Source: Chryseosolibacter histidinae (lineage in GTDB: Bacteria; Bacteroidota; Bacteroidia; Cytophagales; Cyclobacteriaceae). Taken from it: a DNA stretch of 64,000 nt. The stretch spans positions 1 to 64,000 of the forward strand of contig NZ_JAHESF010000020.1 in NCBI RefSeq assembly GCF_018598225.1. Direction: 5' to 3'. Position numbers and translations under genes: made by a program. The notes under the pieces are model-generated. The model was not told the origin of the DNA. It saw nothing but the letters and a program-made list of their open reading frames with translations, and did no database searches. Positions within the stretch are counted from its first letter, which is position 1. The number at the start of each line of letters is the position of its first letter. Shown in pieces: positions 44,580 to 55,292 of the stretch.

Positions 44580-46835
44580 ATGAAACCGCCCGGACCTTTT
44601 ATCCCTCACTGCGTTTTCAGCATCCTCATGCTGCTGTTTCCATTCACTACGATTTCCCAAACCTTTCCACCGGGATTCACACCTGTGCAGGTAGTTACCG
44701 GCATGGCCAAACCGGCGGCGATGACCTTTACACCTGATGGACGTATATTGGTTACGGAGCAGGGTGGGACGGTTCGTGTGATCAAAGACGGAACATTGCT
44801 GCCCGATCCCATGATCAAACTTCAGGTGAACTCGCGGGGAGAGGGCGGACTGGTGGGCATCACAGTCGATCCCGATTTTATCACCAATCAGTATATTTAT
44901 CTGTACTATACGCTGCCCAATGGTTCGCACAACCGCATCAGCCGCTTCACTTGCAATGGTAACGTAGCAGCGACTTCATCCGAAAAAATTATCCTGGAGC
45001 TCGATCCGCGCACGGCCTCCATTCACAATGGTGGTGCCATGCGCTTCAAGGAGGGTAAGCTTTATGTTTCTATCGGCGACAATGCCACCGGCGCCAACGC
45101 ACAGAACCTCGATACTTATCATGGTAAGGTGATCAGGATCAACCCGGACGGAACAGCTCCTGCAGACAACCCTTATCCATCCGGTTCGGAGCAGCGCAGG
45201 CGCGTGTGGTCGTACGGGCTTCGCAATCCTTTTACCTTCGATATTCAGCCGGGCACAGGAACGATCTTCGTGAACGACGTAGGACTTGAAAAATGGGAAG
45301 AGATCAACGACGCTACATTGCCTGGCAAAAACTACGGATGGCCCCTGGCAGAAGGCAACAGCACGAACCCTGCCTTCACCAATGCGGTGTATGCTTATGC
45401 CCACGGCAGAAATGATGCGTTCGGGTGCGCCATCACCGGCGGCACGTTTTTCAACCCGGTGCAGTCAGATTATCCATCGGTTTATACAGGCCGTTATTTC
45501 TTCCAGGATTACTGCAGTCAGTGGATCCGGATGCTGGTGTTCTCAGGCGCTTCCGTCACTGTAGAGAATTTCGCCACGGACATTGGTGAAGATGCGTTGT
45601 ATCTCAGCACAGGTATCGATGGGAACCTGTATTACCTGGTGCGCAGTACGGGCTCCTTATATAAGGTGATCTATTCGTCCGGTGATGCCCCGGCCATTCT
45701 CAAACATCCCGAACCTGTTTCTGTATCACTGGGGCAGCCGGCTTCGTTCTCTGTTACAGCTTCGGGTAAGGCTCCGCTGACTTACCAGTGGCAGAAGAAC
45801 GGTGCTGATATTTCCGGGGCTTCGATGGCTACGTTCACCATTGTACAGGCAACCGCCAGCGACACCGGTAATTATCGGGTTCGTGTTTCCAATACATCCG
45901 GGAGTGTGGTAAGCAACACCGCGCGACTCACAGTAACGTCAAACCGGTTGCCCGTAGCGCAGATCATCACACCAGCAGCCGGAACGTTGTACCGCGCCGG
46001 AGATGAGATCATGTTCTCAGGTGATGCCACTGATGCGGAAGACGGTATTCTGCCTGCATCACGTTTTACCTGGTTTGCCGATTTTCACCACGACACCCAC
46101 CGTCATGATGGTCCACCTGTAGCATCTGGTACAAGATCAGGTTCGTTCACTGTACCTGTCAGGGGAGAGACCTCAGACAATGTGTGGTACAGGTTATACC
46201 TCGTTGTGACTGACTCACAGGGAGCGTCAGATACAGCGTATCGTGACATTCATCCCAGGAAGTCTACCTTCACACTGGTATCACAACCCGAAGGCTTGCA
46301 AGTGAGTTTGGATGGTCTGCCGGTAAATACACCGCTTGCCGTGGTGGGCGTCGAGCGGCTTGAGCGTACCATTGGTGTCGTTACGCCGCAGGTCGTTGAT
46401 GGAAAAACCTATATCTTCAGTGCGTGGCTTCATGGCGGCGCCGAAAGCCAGGTGATCTCCACACCGTTGGAGGATACCTCATACACCGCAGTGTATGAGG
46501 AGGAGGTGACCGGTGGTGATACCGTTGTAACAGGTCTGGCACCGGATCCTCAGGAAATAAAAAATAACGGTGTGGTCTCCCTGTTTCCAAATCCTGCAAA
46601 GGAGGGAACCGCTACGCTTACAATTTCTTATGAAGGTGCCCCAGGCCAGGCTGGTAAAGCAATAGTTTACATCGTGAACGTTACGGGCCAGGTTATATTC
46701 TCGAAAATCATCACGTGTGAAGATAATTGCAAACGCATTTCTGTTGACCTCGGCCGCAGGTTGCCTTCCGGCGTTTATGCGATCAACGCCGTCATCGCCC
46801 AAAAGCAGTTCACCAGGCGATGGCTGGTGCGCTGA
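44580..46835 (+). CDS. Secreted PQQ-type sugar dehydrogenase with Ig-like and T9SS sorting domains
   Basis: The frame is open from a GTG at 44499, but the ATG at 44580 gives a proper signal peptide (CVFSILMLLFPFTTISQ), so 751 residues are called. Residues about 30-380 form the soluble glucose/sorbosone dehydrogenase propeller: FTPDGRILVTEQGGTVRV, EGGLVGITVDPDF, HNGGAMRFKEGKLYVSIGDN, WSYGLRNPFTFD and KNYGWPLAEG. Such enzymes oxidise sugars with PQQ. An Ig-like domain follows (PLTYQWQKNGADI, DTGNYRVRVSN), then a further beta region, then a T9SS type A sorting domain (SLFPNPAKEGTATLTI to the end, with GQVIFSK and LPSGVYAINA). It is therefore exported by the type IX system and kept at the cell surface or released. 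Confidence 0.88.
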   Translation: MKPPGPFIPHCVFSILMLLFPFTTISQTFPPGFTPVQVVTGMAKPAAMTFTPDGRILVTEQGGTVRVIKDGTLLPDPMIKLQVNSRGEGGLVGITVDPDFITNQYIYLYYTLPNGSHNRISRFTCNGNVAATSSEKIILELDPRTASIHNGGAMRFKEGKLYVSIGDNATGANAQNLDTYHGKVIRINPDGTAPADNPYPSGSEQRRRVWSYGLRNPFTFDIQPGTGTIFVNDVGLEKWEEINDATLPGKNYGWPLAEGNSTNPAFTNAVYAYAHGRNDAFGCAITGGTFFNPVQSDYPSVYTGRYFFQDYCSQWIRMLVFSGASVTVENFATDIGEDALYLSTGIDGNLYYLVRSTGSLYKVIYSSGDAPAILKHPEPVSVSLGQPASFSVTASGKAPLTYQWQKNGADISGASMATFTIVQATASDTGNYRVRVSNTSGSVVSNTARLTVTSNRLPVAQIITPAAGTLYRAGDEIMFSGDATDAEDGILPASRFTWFADFHHDTHRHDGPPVASGTRSGSFTVPVRGETSDNVWYRLYLVVTDSQGASDTAYRDIHPRKSTFTLVSQPEGLQVSLDGLPVNTPLAVVGVERLERTIGVVTPQVVDGKTYIFSAWLHGGAESQVISTPLEDTSYTAVYEEEVTGGDTVVTGLAPDPQEIKNNGVVSLFPNPAKEGTATLTISYEGAPGQAGKAIVYIVNVTGQVIFSKIITCEDNCKRISVDLGRRLPSGVYAINAVIAQKQFTRRWLVR

Positions 46836-47240
46836 AATGTAACTACCACTTAACGGCTATCGGCGCACTTACAAGTTGTAACGTACAATAAGGATTCGCG
46901 GCCAGTGGTAGGCGCACACATGCTTTAAATTCTACGTTTTGATACAACGGACCCCATAGTTGCCGTCGACTATAAGCGATCCGTTCGTCGAAATTTTCAG
47001 CTTTAAGTTACACCACGTATTGCCGCTATGTGGTAAAATCTTGTAATTGATATTGTTGTTGATCGTTTGCCCAATCCACCCGGCAAACCGCACCATCCGA
47101 TCGAATCGCCACCATCTGTCCGGCAAATTGCAGCTTTAGTTATTTAGAGGGAAAGGTTAATAGGAGAGGAGAAACACTTTGAGCATAAGCACTTTGTCTT
47201 CTGCATAGGTAACGGAATTTCCATAATTAACCTATACTGA
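46836..47240. other. Intergenic region of 405 bases
   Basis: No convincing gene. On the reverse strand, 46932-47126 can be read as a short peptide ending DGNYGVRCIKT, which resembles the close of FISUMP (Fibrobacter major paralogous) domains, so a decayed gene end is possible but weak. The region just before 47241 should hold the promoter of the large protease gene; no clear consensus was found. Confidence 0.4.
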
Positions 47241-50200
47241 ATGAAGTACATCTACGTGAACGTACAGCGCCTGGCATTGATATATGCGGTAGCTGTAGGG
47301 TTAGTGGTGCTCACCGCTAATCTCGCCCTTGCCCAGCAACGGACTGAATTCGAGCCCGGTACCTTGCGCATCAAGGTTTCTGAAGAACTTGCCCAGCGCC
47401 TGGAGACTACGCGCATGTCGCGCAACGCAGACAATGTTTTGCTTACTGGCGTCCAGTCGCTTGACCTTGCCAACATCCGGTATAAGGTCAGCTCCTTTCA
47501 ACGTGTGTTCCGCCCCGCGGGAAAATTTGAAGCGAAGCACCGCAGGTATGGCCTTCACCGGTGGTACGAGATCCGCATGGACAAATCGACACCAGTGGCC
47601 GAAGCGTTGGCTTCCTATGGGGCCATCGACCACATCGAAAAGGCTGAGCCTTCTTACAGCAAGAAGATCATCGGCTCTGACAAGAAAGGTTTCGGTCCCA
47701 TCCGCGTAAGCGAAAAAGCATCGAAGGCTCCCTTGATCGGTTTAGCAAACGACCCGCTGCTGGCAAGCCAGTGGCATTATAACAATACAGGCCAGGCAGG
47801 CGGAACACCGGACTCCGACATCAGCCTCTTCCAGGCATGGACCATCGAGACCGGTACCCCTAACGTGGTGGTGGCCGTGACCGATGGCGGCGCGCAGGTG
47901 AATCACCCCGATCTCGCGGCCAACATGTGGGTGAACAGCGATGAGATCCCCGGCAACGATATCGATGATGACAACAACGGTTTTGTGGATGACTATAACG
48001 GTTATGGCTTCGGTGACAACACCGGTGAGATCGCGCCCGATGACCATGGCACACACACCAGTGGAACGATCGCGGCCGTGACCAACAACGCTGTTGGTGT
48101 GGCAGGCGTGGCGGGAGGTTCCGGTATCGGCGACGGCGCCCGCATCATGACGCTGGCAGCTTTCGGTGGAACAGCCAACGGAGGGTTTGCGGAAAGTTAC
48201 GTGTACGGAGCTGACAACGGCGCGGTGATCTCCCAGAACAGCTGGGGCTATACCTTTCCCGACGTCTTTGAGCAGGCAGTGCTGGATGGCATCGACTACT
48301 TCATCGCGGAAGCAGGCAAGGATGAAAATGGAAACCAGGTAGGGCCTATGCGCGGAGGCATCGTGATCTTCGCCGCGGGCAATGAAGACGATGACGGAAA
48401 CTGGTATCCCGGTTTTTATGACAAGACACTTGCTGTGGGTGGTCGCACCAACCAGGACAAAAAAGCGTGGTACTCCAACTATGGTGCCTGGGTGGATATA
48501 TCGGCGCCGGGAGGAGAGACCTTTGTGGCTGACGATCCTCATGGCGTGCTCAGCACCATCGCAGGTGGTCAGTATGCTTTCTTCCAGGGAACGTCCATGG
48601 CGTGTCCTCACGTTTCAGGGGTGGCTGCGCTCGTCGTTTCAAAATTCGGTGGCAATGGTTTTACACCTGAGATGCTTCGCGGCAGGCTCACACAGCTGGT
48701 CGATGACGTGGATGCCGCTGATCCTCCATTCACAGGACTGCTGGGCTCCGGACGACTCAACGCTTTCAAGGCGCTGCAGTCAGACGATGGCAATGCCCCT
48801 GCGGCGATCACGGATCTTGCGGCCACCAGCGCTACCATTACCAGCGTAACACTGGCATGGACAGCCCCCGCCGATCCCGGCAACGGCTCAGCTTCTGTAT
48901 ATGATATTCGTTATTCAACAGCGCCGATCACCAGCGCCAATTTTGGTGCCGCTACTGCAGTCGCAAACCCGCCCGCACCTTCACCAGCCGGGTCGGTTCA
49001 AAGCTACACAGTTACAGGACTGGCCGGAGGCACCCAATATTACTTCGCCATCAAGGCAGCAGATTTTTTTGGCAACTATTCCGCAATCTCCAACGTGGTG
49101 GCGCAGGCAACCAATTTCCCTCCGGTGATCACAGTATTTCCTGACACGCTGACGGCCCAGTTGCAGAGTACCCAGAGCACCACCCGGCAACTTACCATTG
49201 TGAACTCTGGCGCGGGCGTGCTCAACTTTCAATTCGATGGCCTGGCATCCACGGATTTTGCTACACCCTCGCCGGTCTCCGGAACTGTGGCAGCATACGA
49301 TACGCTGAAGGTTACAGTGACCATTGACGCCAGCGAGCTGCTGCCAGGTACCTACGCTCAGGACCTGATCGTGACAAGCAACGATCCGTCAGATCCTTCC
49401 ATCACCATTCCTGTCGTTCTGACCGTGATCAGCAACGGCAAGCCTATTGCATCCGTGGCGCCTGACACCCTGAACTTCGGGCCGGTGTTTGAAAGTGGCT
49501 CCAAAACACTTGAAGTGACGGTTCATAATGCGGGGGCGGAAGTACTTCACATCGCCCCGGTTACGTCTTCCGCCGGCGAGTTTACGACAAGCGTCACAGA
49601 CACCCTTGACGTAGCACCGTTCGATGATGCCGTGATCGCCGTCACCTACAGCCCTTCAGGCCTGGGCGCGGATTCCGGAACGTTATCCATCGGCACCAAC
49701 GACAGCCTGAATGCTGTGCTCACGGTTTACCTGACGGGAGAGGGGGTACCGGCTCCGGACCTCGAAGTAACACCGTTATCCTTATCAGCCCAATTGAACA
49801 CAGGCAGAACGGAGACGCAAACATTGACTCTCAAAAATACGGGAGGCAGCGATCTGCAGTTCTCGGTGGAAGTGTCCACCGCCGCCGCCACTACCCTGGC
49901 GACGGAGCAAACCATTACCATCCCATCGGGTGAGATCCAGCAAAGCAGTGCACAGCTGAAAGATAACGCCACCAGCGGATACCCCGCCCAGGTGAGGCTG
50001 CGGTCAGAAGCGCAGATGGCAGCCGAGGCAAAGGTGCTGGTGCTCACACCGGATAACAACGTGAACGATATTGCTTCCATCCTCGACGCTTTCAGCGATG
50101 TGGATGCAGACATCTTTCCGAAGGCGGCGCTGCCGTCGATCACGCTGGCCGACCTTGCTGGTTATGATGTGGTCTTTACCACAAACAATACACAGTGGCT

Positions 50201-53200
50201 GCAGTCCGGTGCGGTAGATCCCGAAGTGATCGGCGACCTGCTGGCGGATTACATCGACGCCGGCGGTAAAGTGATCTCCAACCAGTTCACTTATTCATAC
50301 GATGCATGGAAGCTCGAAGGCAGGTTCATCGACGAACAATACGGCCCCTTCATTCCTTCGACAACCGATGCGCAGATCAACGTAACGTTGGGAGACATCC
50401 TCGCGCCCACCCATCCCGTGATGCAGGGCGTGTCAACACTCACCTACAGTGGCTTTGTGCAGAACGTGGCACTGGCCCCCGGTGCGGTAGCCCTCGCGGA
50501 GTGGAGCAATGGCCAGCTGTTCCTGGCTGCTAACGCGAACGTTGTGGCGCTGAACATGCTGCCAAGCCTTGGCAACGGCGGACCGCTTCAGTTCTCGGGT
50601 GACCTTCCGCTCATCTATCACAACGCCATTCGCTACCTCTCGGGTCCTGGTTTCGTGCAGGTGAGTCCGGCGCAAGGTGTGATCGCTGCGGGAGCGCAAC
50701 TCGACCTTGAAGTGACCTTTGACGCCACCGGTCTCGACTCCGGCGTGTACGAAGCATCCATCGATATTGCAACCAATGTTCCGGGCCAGGGCACTGTTTC
50801 GGTTCCGGCCACACTTACGGTGCTGGGTCCGGAATTTACGGTCAGCCCCGATTCACTTCAAGCAGAACTTGAAAAGGATCAGACCTCAACGCAGGTTCTG
50901 GTACTGCGTAATAACGGCCCTGATGATCAGACATTTACCGTGGATGTTGAAGGTGTTGGTGCAAGCGCAGGTATAACGATGATCCAGCGCATTCTTCCGG
51001 CAGGAGCTGAGGCACGTACCGCTGCGCCCGACCCTGCGGAGAAAATCCGGCACAACGCTTCACAACGCGTTTCTGCTGATCTGTCCAGCGAAGCAGCACA
51101 TGATACCGGACGCCCCGATGCAGGTAATTATGCCCTGCGGTCTGCATTAGCTGTTCCTGCATCTGCGACACAATATGCTACTGATTTTGAGAATTTTAGC
51201 CTGGCTGATGTCAACGGCCAGCAAGGCTGGTTCGGGCAGTTTGGCAACTGGAGAATTGAAGCCGACAATGCTTACAGCGGAAGCCAGCACTTCAGGGGAC
51301 TCTCGGATGGCCTCGGTTTGTCGGCAGCCGTATCGCCGCTGGTACCGATCGGATCAGAAGAAAAATCCACCACCTCCATGAAGCTCAATATCCAGGGCAC
51401 GGGTGTGACGTGGCAGATCATCCCGCAGTCACCGACAGCCGGGCTCGTGAGCACGCGCATCCAGTTCGCGCCGAACGGTACCGTGAGCGCGTTGATCTCT
51501 AACGGATCAGGTGGTGCCGCATTCGACTCATTTGCAACCACACCTTCAGGATACTTTGAGCTGACGGTGGAAGTTGACCGCGATTCATCTTATTTCCACG
51601 TATACTTTGACGGCACGCGCGTTTACACCGGTCAGGGATTTGCCGGTGACATCGAAGAAGTGGTGATCCTTTCGGGCATGGAGGCCGCGGGCCCTACGCT
51701 TGACCTGGATGACTTCAAGATCATCGATGGTAAAAAAGCGTCGGGCGTTTCGTTCCTCAATGTTTCACCGCTCAGCGGAAACCTGCCTTCAGGTTCATCG
51801 GTGGAGCTGACGGTGACCTTCAATTCAAACGATCTTGAATTCGGCACGTACGATGCCAACATCAACATCAAAGTGGCCAGTACCCGGTTGACAGTACCGG
51901 CGTCGTTGCGGGTGTTCGGCGACCCGGAGATCGATGTCGATCCTACGTTCCTGCAGGCTACGGTAGACTTCCGTGAAGACACTACGAAGATCCTCACGAT
52001 CAGCAATACCGGCGGCAATCCGCTGAGTTACAACCTCCAGGTGATCGGCGCAGCCACCAGTGGTGAGCCATTGCTCGCTGTGGCGAAAGCGAAACAATCA
52101 ACACGCGTGGTCAGTGATAAGACCCGCGCGAAAATAGAAAGGGATGAACGTGATTCACCCGTTGTGGAACCGAAGCCATCGACCCTTCAGTTGCTGACCG
52201 GAACCGCAGTATTGCAGGAAGATTTTGAAGACGCATTGTTCCCGCCGGCAGGATGGCAGGTTATTGATCATGCAGGCACCGGTGTGGTCTGGGATTTTGC
52301 GGCCGCGTACGGAGAAGATAACTATGCAGGTACCGGTGAGGCTGCCACCGCCAGCAGTGATGCCGCAGGGGAGGTCGAGTTCGATACCGAGCTGATCACG
52401 CCCGCTATTTCCACCGCCGGATTCAAAAATATAGCGGTACAATACAACGTCAACTACCAGAACTTTGCCGGCCTGGATTTCCTTGACCTCGACATTCAGG
52501 TGGATGGTGGCGCATGGACCAACGTGCTGCGCTGGAATGAAGATCACGGCTCGTTGCATGGCACGGGCGTGTCTGTCACGGCCGCGCTGGCAGGTTACAT
52601 CGGCAACGGATCATCGTTCCGCCTGCGCTGGCACTACTACGATCCGAACACCGGTGATTTCGATTGGTATGCACAGGTCGATGATGTGGTGATCTACGGA
52701 GATCCGCGGGCATGGCTTAGCGTAAGCCCCGCTTCAGGTACCATCCCCGTGCAGGGAACAGCAACGATCGAAGCCCATTTCGATGCTGCCGACATCGGTG
52801 CCGGTTCTTATGTTGCGGGCATTCTGGTTTCGAGCAATGCTGCCGAAGATCCGTTGGTAGGGGTGGTGGCGCAGCTGACCGTCAGAAGTCCCGCGGTGAT
52901 GTCGGTTACACCAACCTCACTATATCAGGAGCTGCTGGTGGATGAACAAGCCACGCAGACCATTACCATTGCCAACTCCGGCGCAAGCGTTTTGAAATAT
53001 GCCTTCGGAAATACACCGGTGCCCGCGGCGGTAACGGCTGTACCACAGGAGCGGAGAGAGACTTCGCCACGCACAGCACCGTCAACGGAACGGGTAGACC
53101 TTGCTGACATCAAAGCGATCTTATCAGGTTATAGCCTCACTGCAGCCACGCCGTTGTATGTGACAGGATTTGAGGATTTTGCACCCGGTGATATCAACGG

Positions 53201-55202
53201 ACAAAAAGGATGGGTAGGGCAGTTCAGCAATTGGGATATCGAAGCGGAAAACCCTTTTGAAGGATCGCAGCACATCAGGAGTGTATCGGATGGCCTGGGC
53301 GCCACCCGCGCATTCTCACCCGTGGTGGCTATCGGCACCGACTCGATTTCTTCAGCAACGGTACGCCTCGAAGTGGAAACCGGGGTGACCTGGCAGGTTG
53401 TTCCGCAGTCGCCTTCAGCCACGTTCGTGAACACGCGCATCCAGATCGCCGCCAACGGCACCTTGAGCGCGCTGGTGAAAGATGCAGGCGGCAATGCTGT
53501 TTTTGCACCGATCGCTGCCACGTTACCTTCAGGCTACTTTGAGCTGCGCATCGATGTGAAACGCGCTACCTCTGTGTTTACCGTATTGATCGACGGTGAG
53601 GCAGTATTCACAGGCCAGGGGTTTGCCGGTAACATCGAGCAGCTGGTCTTCTTCTCGGCCATGGAAGTATTGGGCCCCGTGATGGACATCGACAACGTTG
53701 CCATCTTCGACGGACCCGCCCAGGCACCCTGGCTCACCTACAGCCCGAAAGCCGGCTACGTGCTCCCCGGCCAATCAGCTACCATTACCGTGAACTTCAA
53801 TGCCGCAGACCTGGAGGCAGGTTTCTATACAGATACGCTTAAGCTCTCGAGCAACGACCCTGCCCATGCGCAGACAGAGATCCCGGTTACCCTCAAGGTG
53901 CTGGTGAATACACCGCCGGTGCTGGCAGCGATCAGTCCGCTTACGGTGAGAGAGTTGTCATCGGCAGACGTAAGCTTTACGGCTACCGATATCGACAATG
54001 AGCCGGTTACGGTGGTGCTGGAAGAAGACCTGGCCTTTATCACGCCCCTGAGCACCTCCAACGGCAATGCTTCTTACCGCATCAAACCTTTGCCTGGCGA
54101 TGCCGGAACGTATAACCTGAGCGTGACGGCCACCGATGCACGGGGCAAGAGTGATGCAAAAGTATTCCAGCTGACGGTTACGCCGTATGGTGTGGTAAGC
54201 TTTACGCTGTTCAACACGCGTACGAACCTTCCGGTGACCACGTTTACCGATACCGTTGAGATCGATATGACACAACCTGATTTCAGCAAGCTGACCTTCC
54301 GCGCCAACACAGATCCTTCAACCGTGGGCAGTGTCAGGTTCCGGCTCGATAACGAAAACACCAACACAGACAACACGGCGCCGTATTCACTGAACACGCT
54401 GAGCACCTACTTGCTGCTGTTGCTGGGTGGAGAAGAGCACACGCTCACGGCGACAGCGTACACGCAAAAGAATGGTGGTGGCACGGCGGGAAGATCGCTC
54501 ACAGCCGTGATCCGCATCGTGAACCCGGCGCGTGTAACAGACCTCGATGTGGTGAAGCTCAACGGCAGCAAACTTGCCGACCTTACCAATGGCACCGTGA
54601 TCGATGTGAGCAAAACCGCTTATAAGAAGATCAACATCAAGGCCAATGCCTCCGGCGGAAAAGTGAAAAGTGTGGTGTTCACCCTCAATGGTGTGAACTA
54701 CCGTACGGATAATCTCGCGCCTTATCAACTGGGTGGTGTGGGATCGCTCATCGATCTGCCATGGCCTGCTGTGCCCGGAAGTTATCAGCTTACGGCAACA
54801 CCTTACTCTGAGATCTACGGGTTGGGAATAGCAGGGCAACCGCTTACCGTCAGCTTCACCGTGATCAACGGGGTTGCCACAGCTTCTGCAAGATCGCGCG
54901 GCCCTGAAGAAGGTGACGAGCTGAAGATCAGCGAAGAAAGCCCTGACTCGTTCCTCAACATCTATCCTGTGCCAGTACGCGACGAGCTGCACATCGAGCT
55001 CCATGAGAAAACGCCGATGCACGTGGGCGTGTTCATTCACAACGCCCAAGGTGTGGAAGTGTTCACGGACGATGGTGGCTCAGACAAGTTCAGATCCTAC
55101 AGCATCAGCACCGGCAAGCTTGGCATGCGCCCCGGCGTTTACTTCCTGCAGGTGCGGTATGAGGATGGAAGGAGCGCGGTGAAGAAGATATTGAAAGAGT
55201 AG
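47241..55202 (+). CDS. Giant multidomain S8 subtilase with T9SS sorting domain
   Basis: A 2653-residue exported protein (signal ending NLALAQ). A propeptide-like region (about 30-150) precedes the subtilisin domain with the triad in VAVTDGGAQVNHPDL (Asp about 214), DDHGTHTSGT (His about 268) and GTSMACPHVSG (Ser about 452). Then come a fibronectin III domain (about 515-630), several Abnormal-spindle/DUF1573-like beta modules, a GATase1/ThuA-like fold (about 930-1136, AKVLVLTPDNNVNDIASIL), two related modules of about 186 residues at 1311-1497 and 1971-2157, a MAM-like domain between them (GWQVIDHAGTG, FDWYAQVDDVVIYGD), a cadherin-like part, and a T9SS type A domain (FLNIYPVPVRDELHIEL to the end). 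It is probably a surface or secreted protease or adhesin. It is transcribed alone and ends at a strong terminator. Confidence 0.92.
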   Translation: MKYIYVNVQRLALIYAVAVGLVVLTANLALAQQRTEFEPGTLRIKVSEELAQRLETTRMSRNADNVLLTGVQSLDLANIRYKVSSFQRVFRPAGKFEAKHRRYGLHRWYEIRMDKSTPVAEALASYGAIDHIEKAEPSYSKKIIGSDKKGFGPIRVSEKASKAPLIGLANDPLLASQWHYNNTGQAGGTPDSDISLFQAWTIETGTPNVVVAVTDGGAQVNHPDLAANMWVNSDEIPGNDIDDDNNGFVDDYNGYGFGDNTGEIAPDDHGTHTSGTIAAVTNNAVGVAGVAGGSGIGDGARIMTLAAFGGTANGGFAESYVYGADNGAVISQNSWGYTFPDVFEQAVLDGIDYFIAEAGKDENGNQVGPMRGGIVIFAAGNEDDDGNWYPGFYDKTLAVGGRTNQDKKAWYSNYGAWVDISAPGGETFVADDPHGVLSTIAGGQYAFFQGTSMACPHVSGVAALVVSKFGGNGFTPEMLRGRLTQLVDDVDAADPPFTGLLGSGRLNAFKALQSDDGNAPAAITDLAATSATITSVTLAWTAPADPGNGSASVYDIRYSTAPITSANFGAATAVANPPAPSPAGSVQSYTVTGLAGGTQYYFAIKAADFFGNYSAISNVVAQATNFPPVITVFPDTLTAQLQSTQSTTRQLTIVNSGAGVLNFQFDGLASTDFATPSPVSGTVAAYDTLKVTVTIDASELLPGTYAQDLIVTSNDPSDPSITIPVVLTVISNGKPIASVAPDTLNFGPVFESGSKTLEVTVHNAGAEVLHIAPVTSSAGEFTTSVTDTLDVAPFDDAVIAVTYSPSGLGADSGTLSIGTNDSLNAVLTVYLTGEGVPAPDLEVTPLSLSAQLNTGRTETQTLTLKNTGGSDLQFSVEVSTAAATTLATEQTITIPSGEIQQSSAQLKDNATSGYPAQVRLRSEAQMAAEAKVLVLTPDNNVNDIASILDAFSDVDADIFPKAALPSITLADLAGYDVVFTTNNTQWLQSGAVDPEVIGDLLADYIDAGGKVISNQFTYSYDAWKLEGRFIDEQYGPFIPSTTDAQINVTLGDILAPTHPVMQGVSTLTYSGFVQNVALAPGAVALAEWSNGQLFLAANANVVALNMLPSLGNGGPLQFSGDLPLIYHNAIRYLSGPGFVQVSPAQGVIAAGAQLDLEVTFDATGLDSGVYEASIDIATNVPGQGTVSVPATLTVLGPEFTVSPDSLQAELEKDQTSTQVLVLRNNGPDDQTFTVDVEGVGASAGITMIQRILPAGAEARTAAPDPAEKIRHNASQRVSADLSSEAAHDTGRPDAGNYALRSALAVPASATQYATDFENFSLADVNGQQGWFGQFGNWRIEADNAYSGSQHFRGLSDGLGLSAAVSPLVPIGSEEKSTTSMKLNIQGTGVTWQIIPQSPTAGLVSTRIQFAPNGTVSALISNGSGGAAFDSFATTPSGYFELTVEVDRDSSYFHVYFDGTRVYTGQGFAGDIEEVVILSGMEAAGPTLDLDDFKIIDGKKASGVSFLNVSPLSGNLPSGSSVELTVTFNSNDLEFGTYDANINIKVASTRLTVPASLRVFGDPEIDVDPTFLQATVDFREDTTKILTISNTGGNPLSYNLQVIGAATSGEPLLAVAKAKQSTRVVSDKTRAKIERDERDSPVVEPKPSTLQLLTGTAVLQEDFEDALFPPAGWQVIDHAGTGVVWDFAAAYGEDNYAGTGEAATASSDAAGEVEFDTELITPAISTAGFKNIAVQYNVNYQNFAGLDFLDLDIQVDGGAWTNVLRWNEDHGSLHGTGVSVTAALAGYIGNGSSFRLRWHYYDPNTGDFDWYAQVDDVVIYGDPRAWLSVSPASGTIPVQGTATIEAHFDAADIGAGSYVAGILVSSNAAEDPLVGVVAQLTVRSPAVMSVTPTSLYQELLVDEQATQTITIANSGASVLKYAFGNTPVPAAVTAVPQERRETSPRTAPSTERVDLADIKAILSGYSLTAATPLYVTGFEDFAPGDINGQKGWVGQFSNWDIEAENPFEGSQHIRSVSDGLGATRAFSPVVAIGTDSISSATVRLEVETGVTWQVVPQSPSATFVNTRIQIAANGTLSALVKDAGGNAVFAPIAATLPSGYFELRIDVKRATSVFTVLIDGEAVFTGQGFAGNIEQLVFFSAMEVLGPVMDIDNVAIFDGPAQAPWLTYSPKAGYVLPGQSATITVNFNAADLEAGFYTDTLKLSSNDPAHAQTEIPVTLKVLVNTPPVLAAISPLTVRELSSADVSFTATDIDNEPVTVVLEEDLAFITPLSTSNGNASYRIKPLPGDAGTYNLSVTATDARGKSDAKVFQLTVTPYGVVSFTLFNTRTNLPVTTFTDTVEIDMTQPDFSKLTFRANTDPSTVGSVRFRLDNENTNTDNTAPYSLNTLSTYLLLLLGGEEHTLTATAYTQKNGGGTAGRSLTAVIRIVNPARVTDLDVVKLNGSKLADLTNGTVIDVSKTAYKKINIKANASGGKVKSVVFTLNGVNYRTDNLAPYQLGGVGSLIDLPWPAVPGSYQLTATPYSEIYGLGIAGQPLTVSFTVINGVATASARSRGPEEGDELKISEESPDSFLNIYPVPVRDELHIELHEKTPMHVGVFIHNAQGVEVFTDDGGSDKFRSYSISTGKLGMRPGVYFLQVRYEDGRSAVKKILKE

Positions 55203-55204
55203 GA

Positions 55205-55226
55205 GAGTCCACAGTCCACGGTCGAC
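55205..55226. repeat. GTCCAC-type intergenic word repeat
   Basis: This 22-base stretch just after the protease stop matches the reverse strand of 26775-26796 at 20 of 22 bases. A related block lies at 56876-56907 (GTCCACGGTCCGCAG, GACCACGGTCCACGG). The sites are about 28 kb and 1.7 kb apart, so this is a dispersed family. Confidence 0.65.
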
Positions 55227-55253
55227 AGACCACAGACAGGTTGGTTTAAAAAG

Positions 55254-55288
55254 AAGGAGTCTCGAAATATCGGGACTCCTTTTTTTAT
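55254..55288 (+). terminator. Intrinsic terminator between convergent genes
   Basis: AAGGAGTC at 55254-55261 pairs with GACTCCTT at 55274-55281, with an inner CGA/TCG pairing in the loop, followed by seven T residues. It ends the subtilase transcript; on the other strand the A run upstream allows it to act for the oxidoreductase gene as well. Confidence 0.88.
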
Positions 55289-55292
55289 TTCT

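Noticed and set aside
46932-47126. Reverse-strand FISUMP domain remnant
   Set aside because: Only the last dozen residues (NYGVRCIKT) resemble the domain; too little to call a pseudogene.
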